Positions 1 to 10,060 are shown, counted from the stretch's first letter. The stretch is 14,187 nt of DNA from UBA9676 sp035532275 (GCA_035532275.1 DATKRG010000168.1:1-14187); one strand, 5' to 3'. The notes: a model not told the origin generated them from the letters alone. A program made the numbers and translations.

Positions 1-157
1 CTGCCGGTAGGCCCGCTCACCCATGCTGATGCTGAGAGTCTTCACAGACATGCCCACAAGATTATTGGTGACAGCCCGGTGATGTGGGCGTCCGGGGGGA
101 ATGGATCGAACGACCGGGATGCCAGGATTGGCGGCCGGGAAGAGGAGGTTCCACGTG

Positions 158-400
158 ATGGGCGGACCCGGAAGCGGCCAGGGGCCAGACATCATGGGCG
201 GCCCCGAGCCCGATGAGCAGGGCACCGACCTGATGGGCGGTGGTGAGCCCGACGAGCAGGGCACCGACGTGATGGGCGGTGGTGAGCCCGATGAGCAGGG
301 CACCGACCTGATGGGCGGTGGTGAGCCCGATGAGCAGGGCACCGACCTGATGGGCGGTGGTGAGCCCGATGAGCAGGGCACCGACCTGATGGGCGGGTCC
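158..400 (+). repeat. 39-bp tandem repeat, five full units plus two partial
   Basis: Units start at each ATGGGCGG: 158 (degenerate, 36 bp), 194, 233, 272, 311, 350, and a 12-base partial unit at 389. The units at 272, 311 and 350 are identical. The unit at 233 differs from them by two bases (GAC for GAT, and GTG for CTG). The unit at 194 has GGCCCC in place of GGTGGT. All full-unit lengths are multiples of three, so the reading frame is kept. The array has no spacers, so it is not CRISPR. Near-identity of the middle units indicates recent expansion or homogenisation by slippage or recombination. Confidence 0.97.
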
Positions 401-403
401 TAG
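158..403 (+). CDS. Small hypothetical protein made of 13-residue repeats
   Basis: Unrecognised 81-residue protein built almost entirely of the unit MGGGEPDEQGTDL. It has one degenerate 12-residue unit (MGGPGSGQGPDI), five 13-residue units, then MGGS and a TAG stop. I chose ATG 158 because GGAGG at 144-148 lies 9 bases upstream; GTG 155 is an in-frame alternative, and ATG 101 would add 19 residues but has no well-spaced ribosome site. The product is hydrophilic and strongly acidic (about four Asp/Glu per unit), rich in Gly, and has no Cys, signal peptide or membrane segment. Each unit starts with an in-frame ATG, so internal initiation is conceivable. It lies 83 bases upstream of the catabolic operon on the same strand. 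Function is unknown. A repeated-core peptide precursor is one idea, but there is no obvious leader and no peptide-modifying enzyme in the window. Because the repeats keep other frames open too, coding itself is not certain. Confidence 0.5.
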   Translation: MGGPGSGQGPDIMGGPEPDEQGTDLMGGGEPDEQGTDVMGGGEPDEQGTDLMGGGEPDEQGTDLMGGGEPDEQGTDLMGGS

Positions 404-452
404 CGGTACCAGCACGGCGGCGGCCGTTTCTTCCCGGCGGGTGGTGAATGAT

Positions 453-472
453 GTGAGCTAACTGTGGCTCAC
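453..472. promoter_or_regulatory. Candidate operator dyad upstream of the catabolic operon
   Basis: A perfect 6-bp inverted repeat GTGAGC ... GCTCAC with an 8-base spacer lies 14 bases before the ATG of the acyl-CoA dehydrogenase and just upstream of its ribosome site AGGAG (477-481). The size and symmetry suit a dimeric TetR-type repressor. A truncated TetR gene ends this operon, so the dyad may have been its site. This is inference; no clear -35/-10 pair was found in 404-486. Confidence 0.4.
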
Positions 473-486
473 CAGCAGGAGACGGC

Positions 487-1641
487 ATGGAGTTCGAGGA
501 CACCGCCACCCAGCAGGCGCTGCGCAAGGCCGTCGCCGGCATCGCCACCGGCTTCGGTGCCGCCTACTACGCCGCCCGGGCGCACGCCGGCCAGCCGTGC
601 AGCGAACTGTGGCAGGCACTCGGGGACGCCGGCTACCTCGGCGTCAACCTGCCGGAGGAGTACGGCGGCGGCGGGGCAGGGCTGACCGAGCTGGCGATCG
701 TGTGCGAGGAACTGGCCGCGCAGGGCTGCCCGCTGCTGCTCGTGCTAGTCTCCAGCGGCGTCTGCGGCGAGATACTCACCCGGTACGGCAGCCCGGAGCA
801 GAAGCAGCGCTGGCTGCCGGGGCTGGCCAGCGGGCGCGGCACGCTCGTGTTCGCGATCACCGAGCCGGACGCCGGCTCCAACACCCACCGGCTGTCCACC
901 ACCGCCCGGCCCGACGGTGACGGGTGGCGGCTGACCGGGACCAAGTACTACATCTCCGGGGTGGACCAGGCGGACGCGATCCTGGTGGTGGCCCGCACCG
1001 GCACCGACGAGCAGACCGGCCAGGGACGGCTGTCCCTGTTCCTGGTCCCGGTTGGGGCACCCGGGCTGACCGCCCAGCCACTGCCGGTGGACGCGATGCT
1101 GCCCGAGGGCCAGTTCACGCTGTTCTTCGACGAAGTCCTGGTCGGCCCGGAGGCGCTGGTCGGCGCCGAGGGCGAGGGCTTCGCCCAGGTCTTCCACGGG
1201 CTCAACCCGGAGCGGGTCACCGCGGCGGCGGCCGGCGTGGGGATCGCCCGCTACGCGCTCGGCCGGGCCGCGCAGTACGCACGGACCCGGGCGGTCTGGG
1301 GTGCCCCGCTGGGCACCCACCAGGGCGTGGCACACCCGCTGGCCAAGGCCAAGATCGAGACCGAGCTGGCCGCGCTGATGACCCGCAAGGCCGCCTGGCT
1401 GCACGATCACGGGCGGCCCGCTGGTGAGGCGTCCAACATGGCCAAGTACGCCGCCGCCGAGGCGGCCATCGCCGCGGTGGACCAGGCCATCCAGACACAC
1501 GGCGGGAACGGGATGAGCACCGAGTTCGGCCTGGTCCCGCTGTGGGGGCTGGCCCGGCTGCTGCGGATCGCCCCGGTGAACCGGGAGATGCTGCTCAACT
1601 ACGTCGCCCAGCACAGCCTCGGCCTGCCGAGGTCCTATTGA
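487..1641 (+). CDS. Acyl-CoA dehydrogenase (AtuD/isovaleryl-type)
   Basis: Flavoenzyme of 384 residues, the usual ACAD length, oxidising an acyl-CoA to the 2,3-enoyl-CoA with FAD and passing electrons to ETF. It is probably cytosolic and acts first in this pathway. Visible features are the N-terminal helical domain, LPEEYGGGG (55-63), the flavin/substrate signature FAITEPDAGSN (122-132), the middle beta domain to about 225, and HGGNGMSTE (338-346) in the C-terminal helical domain. The usual medium-chain catalytic motif YEGT is replaced by APVN (362-365). Glu242 in LNPERV aligns with the helix-G base used by isovaleryl-CoA and long-chain dehydrogenases, so catalysis can be rescued there. The start is supported by AGGAG at 477-481, 5 bases from ATG. 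It opens a five-gene operon; its TGA overlaps a possible TTG start of the next gene. The family call is firm; the substrate (citronellyl-CoA, isovaleryl-CoA or another branched acyl-CoA) is inferred from neighbours. Confidence 0.96.
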   Translation: MEFEDTATQQALRKAVAGIATGFGAAYYAARAHAGQPCSELWQALGDAGYLGVNLPEEYGGGGAGLTELAIVCEELAAQGCPLLLVLVSSGVCGEILTRYGSPEQKQRWLPGLASGRGTLVFAITEPDAGSNTHRLSTTARPDGDGWRLTGTKYYISGVDQADAILVVARTGTDEQTGQGRLSLFLVPVGAPGLTAQPLPVDAMLPEGQFTLFFDEVLVGPEALVGAEGEGFAQVFHGLNPERVTAAAAGVGIARYALGRAAQYARTRAVWGAPLGTHQGVAHPLAKAKIETELAALMTRKAAWLHDHGRPAGEASNMAKYAAAEAAIAAVDQAIQTHGGNGMSTEFGLVPLWGLARLLRIAPVNREMLLNYVAQHSLGLPRSY

Positions 1642-1646
1642 GCGCC

Positions 1647-3274
<1,628 letters not shown>

Positions 3275-3278
<4 letters not shown>

Positions 3279-5335
3279 CCGGCGTGGCCGCCATCGGCAA
3301 GCTCCTGGTCGCCGGCCGGGGCGAGATCGCGCTGCGGATCATGCGCACCGCGCGCGACCTGGACATCGCCACCGTGGCGGTGTTCAGCGACCCCGACGCC
3401 GACGCCCCGTTCGTGGCCGCCGCCGACGAGGCCGTGCACCTGCCCGGCGCCACCCCCGCGCAGACCTATCTGCGCGGTGAGGCGATCATCGCCGCCGCCC
3501 ACGCCACCGGCGCGCAGGCGGTCCACCCCGGGTACGGTTTCCTGTCCGAGAACGCCGCCTTCGCCCGCGACTGCGCCGCCGCCGGGCTGATCTTCGTCGG
3601 GCCGCCGCCGGCGGCGATCGAGGCGATGGGCTCCAAGATCACGGCCAAGGAGCTGATGGCCGCCGCGGGCGTCCCGGTTCTGCCGGGCGCGCCCATCCCG
3701 ATAGGCATGGATGTGGCATCCATGCCTATCGATGCGCAGGAAAGCCACATCCATGCCGCACGGCAGCGCGTGGCCGACGTGGCGGCCGGGATCGGGTACC
3801 CGCTCCTGGTGAAGGCCGCCTACGGCGGCGGCGGGCGCGGCATGCGGATCGTGGCCGGCCCGGACGAGCTGGCCGCCGCCGTGGCCAGCGCCCAGCGGGA
3901 GGCGGCGTCGGCTTTCGGCGACGGCACTGTGTTCCTGGAGCGGTTCGTGGACCGCCCCCGCCACGTCGAGGTGCAGATCGTCGGCGACAGCCACGGCAAC
4001 CTCACCCACCTGTTCGAGCGCGAATGCTCGGTCCAGCGCCGGTACCAGAAGATCATCGAGGAGGCGCCCTCGCCAGCGGTGAACGACCGGCTGCGCGCCG
4101 AGCTCACGGCCGCGGCGATCATGGCCGGGCGTGCCGTCGGCTACGTGGGCGCGGGCACGGTCGAGTTCGTGCTGGCCGCCGACGGCTCCTTCGCCTTCCT
4201 GGAGATGAACACCCGGCTGCAGGTGGAGCACCCCGTCACCGAGCTGGTTACCGGCATCGACCTGGTCGCGGTCCAGATCGCCATCGCCGAGGGGCACCCG
4301 CTGCCGGCCGAGGTGACCTCGGCCAGGATCACCGGCCACGCGGTGGAGGCCCGCCTGTACGCCGAAGACCCCGCCGCCGGCTTCCAGCCCGCTACCGGGA
4401 CCCTGCACCGGTTCACGGTCGGCGGCCAGAGCGGCGTGCGGGTGGACGCCGGCGTGCGCGACGGCTCGGTGGTGACCGCGCACTACGACCCGATGCTGGC
4501 CAAGGTCATCGCGCATGGCCCGACCCGGGAGGTGGCCTGCCGGCGGCTGGCGGCCGCTTTGGCGCAGGCCCGCATCCATGGGGTCACCACCAACCGGGAC
4601 CTGCTCGCCGGGGTGCTGCGTGAGCCCGGCTTCCGGGCCGGGAAGATCGACACCGGCTACCTGGACCGGCTCGACCCGGCCAAGCTCGCCGCCCCGCCCG
4701 GCCCCGAGCTGGTCGCCCTGCACTCCGCTGCCGCCGCGCTGGCCAGCCAGGCGCGCCGGCGGACGGGCGCGGCCGTGCTGCCGGCCATCCCATCCGGGTG
4801 GCGCAACGTGCCCGGCGAGGACCAGGTGGCCAGCTACACCTGCGGGGGCCAGCAGGTCGAGGTGCGGTACCGGTTCGGGCGGTCCGGGGTGCAGGTCGCG
4901 GTGGACGGGCAGGCACTGCCCGGGGTCGTCGTGCACCGGGCAGCCCCGGACGAGGTGGATCTGTCCACCGGCGGGATCCGGCGGCGGGTGAGCGTGCACC
5001 GGGTTGGCGCTGTGGACTACGTGGACAGCCCGCTCGGGTGCTGTGCGCTGGCCGAGGTGGAGCGGTTCGGCGCGCCCGGCGCCCTGGCCGAGCCGGGCTC
5101 GCTGCAGGCCCCGATGCCCGGCACGGTGGTGCGGGTGGCCGTCAGGCCGGGCGACCGGATCGCTGCTGGCGCGGCGGTGGTGGTGATCGAGGCCATGAAG
5201 ATGGAGCACACCATCCGTTCCCCCGAGGCTGGGGTGGTCGCCGAGGTGGCCGTCAGCGCCGGGCAGGCGGTGGATACCGGCACCGAGCTGGCCCGGGTCG
5301 AGCCGGCGACCGCAGAGCAGGAGGAGCCAGCGTGA
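3275..5335 (+). CDS. Acyl-CoA carboxylase alpha subunit (biotin carboxylase + BCCP)
   Basis: Alpha subunit of 686 residues that carboxylates its own biotin with ATP and bicarbonate and delivers it to the beta subunit encoded just upstream. Domains are the N-terminal biotin carboxylase fold (KLLVAGRGEIALRI, 9-22), HPGYGFLSEN, the ATP-grasp glycine loop AAYGGGGRGM (near 181-190), and the active-site strand EMNTRLQVEHPVTE (near 310-323). A linker (BT) region follows, then a C-terminal biotinyl domain with EAMKMEH, where Lys642 is the biotin site 44 residues from the end. The GTG start shares GTGA with the upstream stop. Oddity: between PVLPG and IGYPLLVKA there are 34 residues where E. coli AccC has about 18. 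The extra stretch is encoded by a palindromic insertion (3699-3757) that keeps the frame. It falls in a loop before the ATP-binding B domain, and all catalytic motifs around it are intact, so the enzyme may still work. Confidence 0.96.
3699..3757. repeat. In-frame palindromic insertion with two alternative hairpins
   Basis: Two perfect inverted repeats share one arm. IR1: 15-bp arms CGATAGGCATGGATG (3699-3713) and its reverse complement (3717-3731), 3-base loop TGG. IR2: 14-bp arms GGCATGGATGTGGC (3704-3717) and its reverse complement (3744-3757), 26-base spacer. CATCCATGCC is therefore present twice in direct orientation (3717-3726, 3748-3757). Only one hairpin can form at a time. The stretch is about 56% GC by my count (33 of 59), clearly lower than the flanking gene. 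It lies at residues 142-161 of the biotin carboxylase, where homologues have no such loop, and it encodes about 16-18 extra residues without breaking the frame. No target duplication is obvious. It resembles, in principle, palindromic elements inserted within ORFs in other bacteria (for example Rickettsia palindromic elements), but I recognise no named family. Confidence 0.9.
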
Positions 5336-6096
5336 GCGACGTGGTGCGGTACGAGCTGGCGGGGCCGGTCGCCTGGCTGACCATCAACCGGCCAGAGGCC
5401 CGCAACGCCCTGTCCGCCGCGGTCCGGGAAGGCCTGTCCGCCGGCGTCGCCCGGTTCAGCGCCGACGAGGCGGCCCGGGTGCTGGTGCTCACCGGTGCCG
5501 GGGACCGGGCGTTCTGCGCCGGTGCCGACCTGAAGGAGATGGCCGCCACCGGCCTGAAGGTCCCGCCGCCGGAGCTCCTGCCGCAGTTCGGCCGGACCAT
5601 CGAGGTGGCCAAGCCGGTCATCGCGGCCGTCAACGGGGCCGCCTACGCTGGGGGCTTCCTGCTCGCCCAGAGCTGCGACCTGTGCCTGGCCGCCGACACC
5701 GCGGCCTTTGCGATCAGCGAGGTGAAGGTCGGCCGCGGCGCGCCCTGGGCCGCGCCGCTGCCGTGGCTCATCCCGCCGCGGGTGGCGATGCAGCTGCTCC
5801 TCACCGGTGACCCGATCCCGGCCCGGCGGGCGTATGAGATCGGCCTGGTCAACGAGGTGGTGCCCGCGGCCGGCCTGCACCAGGCGGCGCAGGCGATGGC
5901 CGAGCGGATAGCGGCCAACGCCCCGCTGTCGGTGCTGGCAGGCAAGCGGACCGTGGCACTGATCAGCGAGCTGCCGCTGTCCGCCGCGTACGCGGCGGCG
6001 GACGAGATCTGGCGGCCGGTGTACGAGAGCCGGGACGCGCAGGAGGGGCCGGCCGCGTTCGCCGCGAAGCGCCGGCCGCTCTGGCAGGGCCGCTGA
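5332..6096 (+). CDS. Enoyl-CoA hydratase/isomerase family protein (AtuE-like role)
   Basis: Crotonase-fold protein of 254 residues, expected to hydrate the glutaconyl-CoA-type product of the carboxylase. The first oxyanion-hole strand is CAGADLKEM (62-70) and the second AAVNGAAYAGG (98-108). SEVKVGRGAP (129-138) carries Glu130 at the position of rat hydratase Glu164. The partner glutamate (Glu144 in rat, GGGCE) is replaced by Leu110 in AGGFLLA, so it is not a textbook two-glutamate hydratase and may be a one-glutamate hydratase, isomerase or other crotonase. The C-terminal EGPAAFAAKRRPLW is typical. The GTG start overlaps the upstream TGA by 4 bases and has AGGAGGAG (5319-5326) 5 bases away, a very strong ribosome site. 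Position after the carboxylase genes suggests an isohexenyl-glutaconyl- or methylglutaconyl-CoA hydratase role; that is inference. Confidence 0.94.
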   Translation: MSDVVRYELAGPVAWLTINRPEARNALSAAVREGLSAGVARFSADEAARVLVLTGAGDRAFCAGADLKEMAATGLKVPPPELLPQFGRTIEVAKPVIAAVNGAAYAGGFLLAQSCDLCLAADTAAFAISEVKVGRGAPWAAPLPWLIPPRVAMQLLLTGDPIPARRAYEIGLVNEVVPAAGLHQAAQAMAERIAANAPLSVLAGKRTVALISELPLSAAYAAADEIWRPVYESRDAQEGPAAFAAKRRPLWQGR

Positions 6097-6148
6097 TGGC
6101 GGTGGACATGGCGGCGCTCACCCGGCCGCCGAAGATGGGCGGGCCGCC

Positions 6149-6152
<4 letters not shown>
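6096..6152 (+). other. 18-codon mini-ORF bridging hydratase and AtuA genes
   Basis: The ATG at 6096 overlaps the hydratase TGA (TGATG), and the mini-ORF's own TGA (6150-6152) overlaps the ATG of the AtuA-family gene (ATGA at 6149-6152). It would encode MAVDMAALTRPPKMGGPP. The exact fit at both ends could relay ribosomes across the only gap in the operon, since the AtuA start has no strong ribosome site of its own. I know of no protein family for it, and chance is possible in such a short open stretch. Confidence 0.25.
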
Positions 6153-7998
<1,846 letters not shown>

Positions 7999-8002
<4 letters not shown>

Positions 8003-8100
8003 GCACGCTGGAGAGCACACGGGTCCGCGATCCCGCCCGGCGGGACAAGATTCTCGCGGCGGCGGCCGAGCCCCGTGACAGCCGGCCCGGCCGGCCGTGA
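7999..8100 (+). pseudogene. Truncated TetR-family regulator (N-terminal remnant)
   Basis: From TTG 7999, overlapping the AtuA stop by 4 bases, a frame runs 33 codons and contains RDPARRDKILAAAAE. This is the classic first helix of a TetR DNA-binding domain, just before the usual LFAERG turn. It then breaks into PRDSRPGRP and stops at TGA 8100. No recognition helix or ligand domain follows, and the next gene ends 11 bases downstream on the other strand. I read it as the 5' stub of a TetR repressor for this operon (AtuR in Pseudomonas is a TetR) whose remainder was deleted. The alternative is a chance match of a low-complexity Ala/Arg-rich stretch. Confidence 0.65.
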
Positions 8101-8111
8101 CCTGGTGACCG

Positions 8112-8804
8112 TCACCGGCTGATGGTCACGCAGCAGCGTCCTTCGGCCGGGTCGAGCCGGGCCTGGGCAGGCTGGCCGAGCTCGGCCAGGGCGGCCCGCA
8201 GCAGGTGCAGGTTCAGCGTGCAGACGAGCTGTGGGTGACCGGCGGCGAGCTCATGGAAGGGGCAGTTGGCCAGCTCGGTGACCCCGCCGGGACCGGGCCT
8301 GGGCTCGTAGCCGACGCTGGCCAGCACCGCCGCCAGGTCGGTGCCGCCGGCCGCGAGCTCCCGCCCGGCGCGTTCGGCAGCCTGGGTGAGGGTGCCGGCG
8401 ACCGGGACCGACAGCCGCTGCGCTTCCTCGATCGCGCTGGCAAGGATGTCGCCCGCCATCACGTACCGGCGGGGCGGCAGCGAGACCTCGACCTGCCGGT
8501 GCGCACGCGAGTACAGCTTCGCCGTGCGCCCGGCGCCGGGCCCGGTCCGCCCCGACAGCCGGGCGAAATCGGTGTCGAGCAGGCCGTCCTCGACCAGCCG
8601 GTCAAGATGGAACGCGGCTGTTGGGCGCTTCATGCCGGTCGCGTCGGCCGCTTCGTCCCGCGACACCGGGCGGCCCTGGGCGGCGACGTAGGCGTACAGC
8701 GCCCGCCGGGCGGGCTCGCCCAGGCCGGCCAGGGCACCGGGATCGCGCTGGACCTTGGCGTCCTGCCCGGCAGCCGGGCCGGGCTGGGCAGGCATGTCAC
8801 TCAT
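8112..8804 (-). CDS. HTH regulator with SufR-like cysteines
   Basis: Winged-helix regulator of 230 residues (COG2345/SufR-like ArsR branch). The DNA-binding part is near 45-80 (VSRDEAADATGMKRPTAAFHLDRLVEDGLL), followed by a basic wing (GRTAKLYSR). The C-terminal sensor half carries NCPFHELAAGHP (Cys181), LVCTLN (Cys195) and GRCCVTIS (Cys224/225). This spacing resembles the cysteine set that binds an Fe-S cluster in SufR-type proteins, so redox or iron-sulfur sensing is a reasonable inference. Start: ATG 8804, 16 bases after the folE stop, gives a normal N-terminus; GTG 8831 (overlapping folE) is possible, and the frame stays open further upstream inside folE. No strong ribosome site is visible, so it is probably coupled to folE. 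It is not a suf operon regulator by context, since no suf genes are present. Its target is unknown and may be its own folE promoter. Confidence 0.87.
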   Translation of the reverse strand: MSDMPAQPGPAAGQDAKVQRDPGALAGLGEPARRALYAYVAAQGRPVSRDEAADATGMKRPTAAFHLDRLVEDGLLDTDFARLSGRTGPGAGRTAKLYSRAHRQVEVSLPPRRYVMAGDILASAIEEAQRLSVPVAGTLTQAAERAGRELAAGGTDLAAVLASVGYEPRPGPGGVTELANCPFHELAAGHPQLVCTLNLHLLRAALAELGQPAQARLDPAEGRCCVTISR

Positions 8805-8820
8805 GGCAGGCGCGACCGGT

Positions 8821-9414
8821 TCACTCAGCACGCCGGGTAAGCGCGAGGAACTCGTCGCGGGTGCGCGCGTCGGTGCGCAGGTCCCCGCGCAGGGCGCTGG
8901 TGACGGTGCGCGCACCGCGGGCACGGACGCCGCGCAGGCTCATGCACAGGTGCTCGGCCTCGACCACGACTCCCACCCCGCGGGCATCGAGGTGCCCGTG
9001 CAGCCAGTCGGCGACCTGCTGGGTCAGCCGCTCCTGGACCTGCAGCCCGGCGGCGAAGTGCTCCACCACGCGTGCGAGCTTGGACAGGCCGACGATCCGC
9101 GCCCCCGGCAGGTAGCCGACATGGGCGCTGCCGTAGAAGGGCAGCAGATGGTGCTCACACAGCGACCGGAACGGCACCTGCCGGGCGACCACGAGCTCGT
9201 CGTAACCCTCGTCGTTGGGGAAGGTGGTCGGCAGGAACGCGGTGGGGGTGAGCATCTCGGCCAGCGCGCTCGCGACCCGCTGCGGCGTCCGGGCGCGGTG
9301 CTCACCGGCCACCGGGTAGCCAAGCGCGGCCAGCAGGTCGGCGACGGCGCGTTCGGCCCGCGCCTGGTCGACCTGGGGGGCGGGCCGGAGCGGGACGACG
9401 GTCTCGGCTGTCAC
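8821..9414 (-). CDS. folE: GTP cyclohydrolase I (FolE)
   Basis: FolE of 197 residues, converting GTP to 7,8-dihydroneopterin triphosphate, the first step of tetrahydrofolate and other pterin synthesis; a cytosolic homodecamer in the family. Zinc ligands are visible as Cys86 and a His of CEHH (86-89), plus Cys157 in EHLCM. Other signatures are RTPQRVA (42-48), PFRSLCEHHLLPF, GYLPGARIVGLSKLARVV and the C-terminal RTRDEFLAL. The GTG start at 9414 is the only credible one before the promoter and has no good Shine-Dalgarno. It stands apart from other folate genes, with a regulator directly downstream. In actinomycetes the housekeeping folE usually sits with ftsH/folP/folB/folK, so this may be a second, conditionally used copy; that is inference. 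Confidence 0.97.
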   Translation of the reverse strand: MTAETVVPLRPAPQVDQARAERAVADLLAALGYPVAGEHRARTPQRVASALAEMLTPTAFLPTTFPNDEGYDELVVARQVPFRSLCEHHLLPFYGSAHVGYLPGARIVGLSKLARVVEHFAAGLQVQERLTQQVADWLHGHLDARGVGVVVEAEHLCMSLRGVRARGARTVTSALRGDLRTDARTRDEFLALTRRAE

Positions 9415-9465
9415 TGGTTCACGCTCAGCGTCACGGGATCTCCCAGGTAAGGAAGGTAGTCATCG

Positions 9466-9495
9466 ACGGTAGAAGCCCTGCACTTCTAACGTCAA
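9466..9495 (-). promoter_or_regulatory. Probable folE promoter
   Basis: On the minus strand, TTGACG (9490-9495) and TACCGT (9466-9471, matching TANNNT) are separated by 18 bases. The expected transcript start near 9459 leaves a leader of about 45 bases to the GTG of folE. Just upstream is an AT-rich patch (9496-9512) with AAGAT repeated in tandem, unusual in this GC-rich DNA, which could be an activator or UP-like site. Confidence 0.5.
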
Positions 9496-9537
9496 CCTAT
9501 CTTATCTTTAGACTCCGGGCATACCGGTTGGCGCCCG

Positions 9538-9978
9538 TCAGCGCCCGCCCGCCATCAGCTGGGAGCGGATCCGCGCCGCCGCGGCAGTGGCGTCGGCCTC
9601 GCTGCACGCGAAGCCGTGATCGAGGAACGCCGTGCCGCGCCGCGGGTCGTCTGCGGCGCGCGGGTACAGCCAGGCGTGGAAGTGCGGCTGGTAGTCCATG
9701 GTGGCGAGCAGGTGGATGCGCTCGGCGCCGGTGACCGGCCGCACCGCCCGGTACAGCCCGGCCAGCAGCGCCCCGAACGAGGCCGCCTCGGCTGCGGTCA
9801 TGTCCGCGAAGTCGGTGAAGTGACGCTGGGACTCGATACGCAGCGTGCCGGGCAGGGACATGTGCGCCGGCCCATGGCCGACCAGCCAGTTACCATCGGC
9901 AACCAGCCAGCCGCCGGGCGGCGGGTCCTGTCCGGTCTGGTGCTTGGCGCAGTAGTAGCAGTCAGGCGTTGCTGTCAT
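9538..9978 (-). CDS. HIT-like family protein
   Basis: Protein of 146 residues resembling the HIT superfamily (nucleotide phosphate hydrolases/transferases). The motif is PHFHAWLYPR (99-108): His99 and His101 fit the first two histidines of HxHxH, but Trp103 replaces the third. In true hydrolases the middle histidine is the nucleophile, so activity may survive or be altered. CYYC (7-10) near the N-terminus may bind zinc, as CxxC does in some HIT proteins. The start is well supported by AAGGAGA (9985-9991). It is divergent from a TetR gene, with a palindromic operator between them, so it is probably controlled by that TetR. The substrate is unknown. The HIT assignment is likely but not certain because the motif is incomplete. 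Confidence 0.8.
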   Translation of the reverse strand: MTATPDCYYCAKHQTGQDPPPGGWLVADGNWLVGHGPAHMSLPGTLRIESQRHFTDFADMTAAEAASFGALLAGLYRAVRPVTGAERIHLLATMDYQPHFHAWLYPRAADDPRRGTAFLDHGFACSEADATAAAARIRSQLMAGGR

Positions 9979-10025
9979 GGTGTGTCTCCTTGTGTCCCTG
10001 ACGCGCAGCAGTATCTCTCACCCTA

Positions 10026-10043
10026 TGAAACATTAATGTTTCA
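10026..10043. promoter_or_regulatory. 18-bp perfect palindrome, likely TetR operator
   Basis: TGAAACATTAATGTTTCA is perfectly self-complementary and AT-rich in an otherwise GC-rich region. It lies 47 bases upstream of the HIT-like ATG and 53 bases upstream of the TetR GTG. This placement between divergent genes is typical for a TetR autoregulatory operator that also controls the neighbouring gene. Confidence 0.75.
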
Positions 10044-10060
10044 CCTGGATTCAAGGGCGG

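Noticed and set aside
158..400. CRISPR array or graspetide-type multi-core RiPP
   Set aside because: The units are contiguous without spacers, so it is not CRISPR. No leader peptide or dedicated ATP-grasp ligase is seen; the ATP-grasp in the window belongs to the biotin carboxylase.
62..415. Minus-strand frame of repeated HQVGALLIGLTTA units
   Set aside because: Antisense of the 39-bp repeat. The plus strand has GGAGG correctly placed before ATG 158, and repetition of a GC-rich unit keeps all frames open.
1542..1646. Upstream extension of the carboxyltransferase frame
   Set aside because: It overlaps the conserved C-terminus of the acyl-CoA dehydrogenase, and homologues begin near ATG 1647.
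8205..8840. Plus-strand frame opposite the SufR-like regulator
   Set aside because: Antisense of a gene with clear HTH and cysteine motifs.
8805..8924. Longer N-terminus of the SufR-like regulator
   Set aside because: It would overlap folE by about 100 bases with low-complexity residues; ATG 8804 fits the family.
9516..9537. CGGGC/GCCCG hairpin after the HIT-like gene
   Set aside because: Only 5-bp arms with a 12-base loop and no T-tract; too weak in GC-rich DNA to call a terminator.
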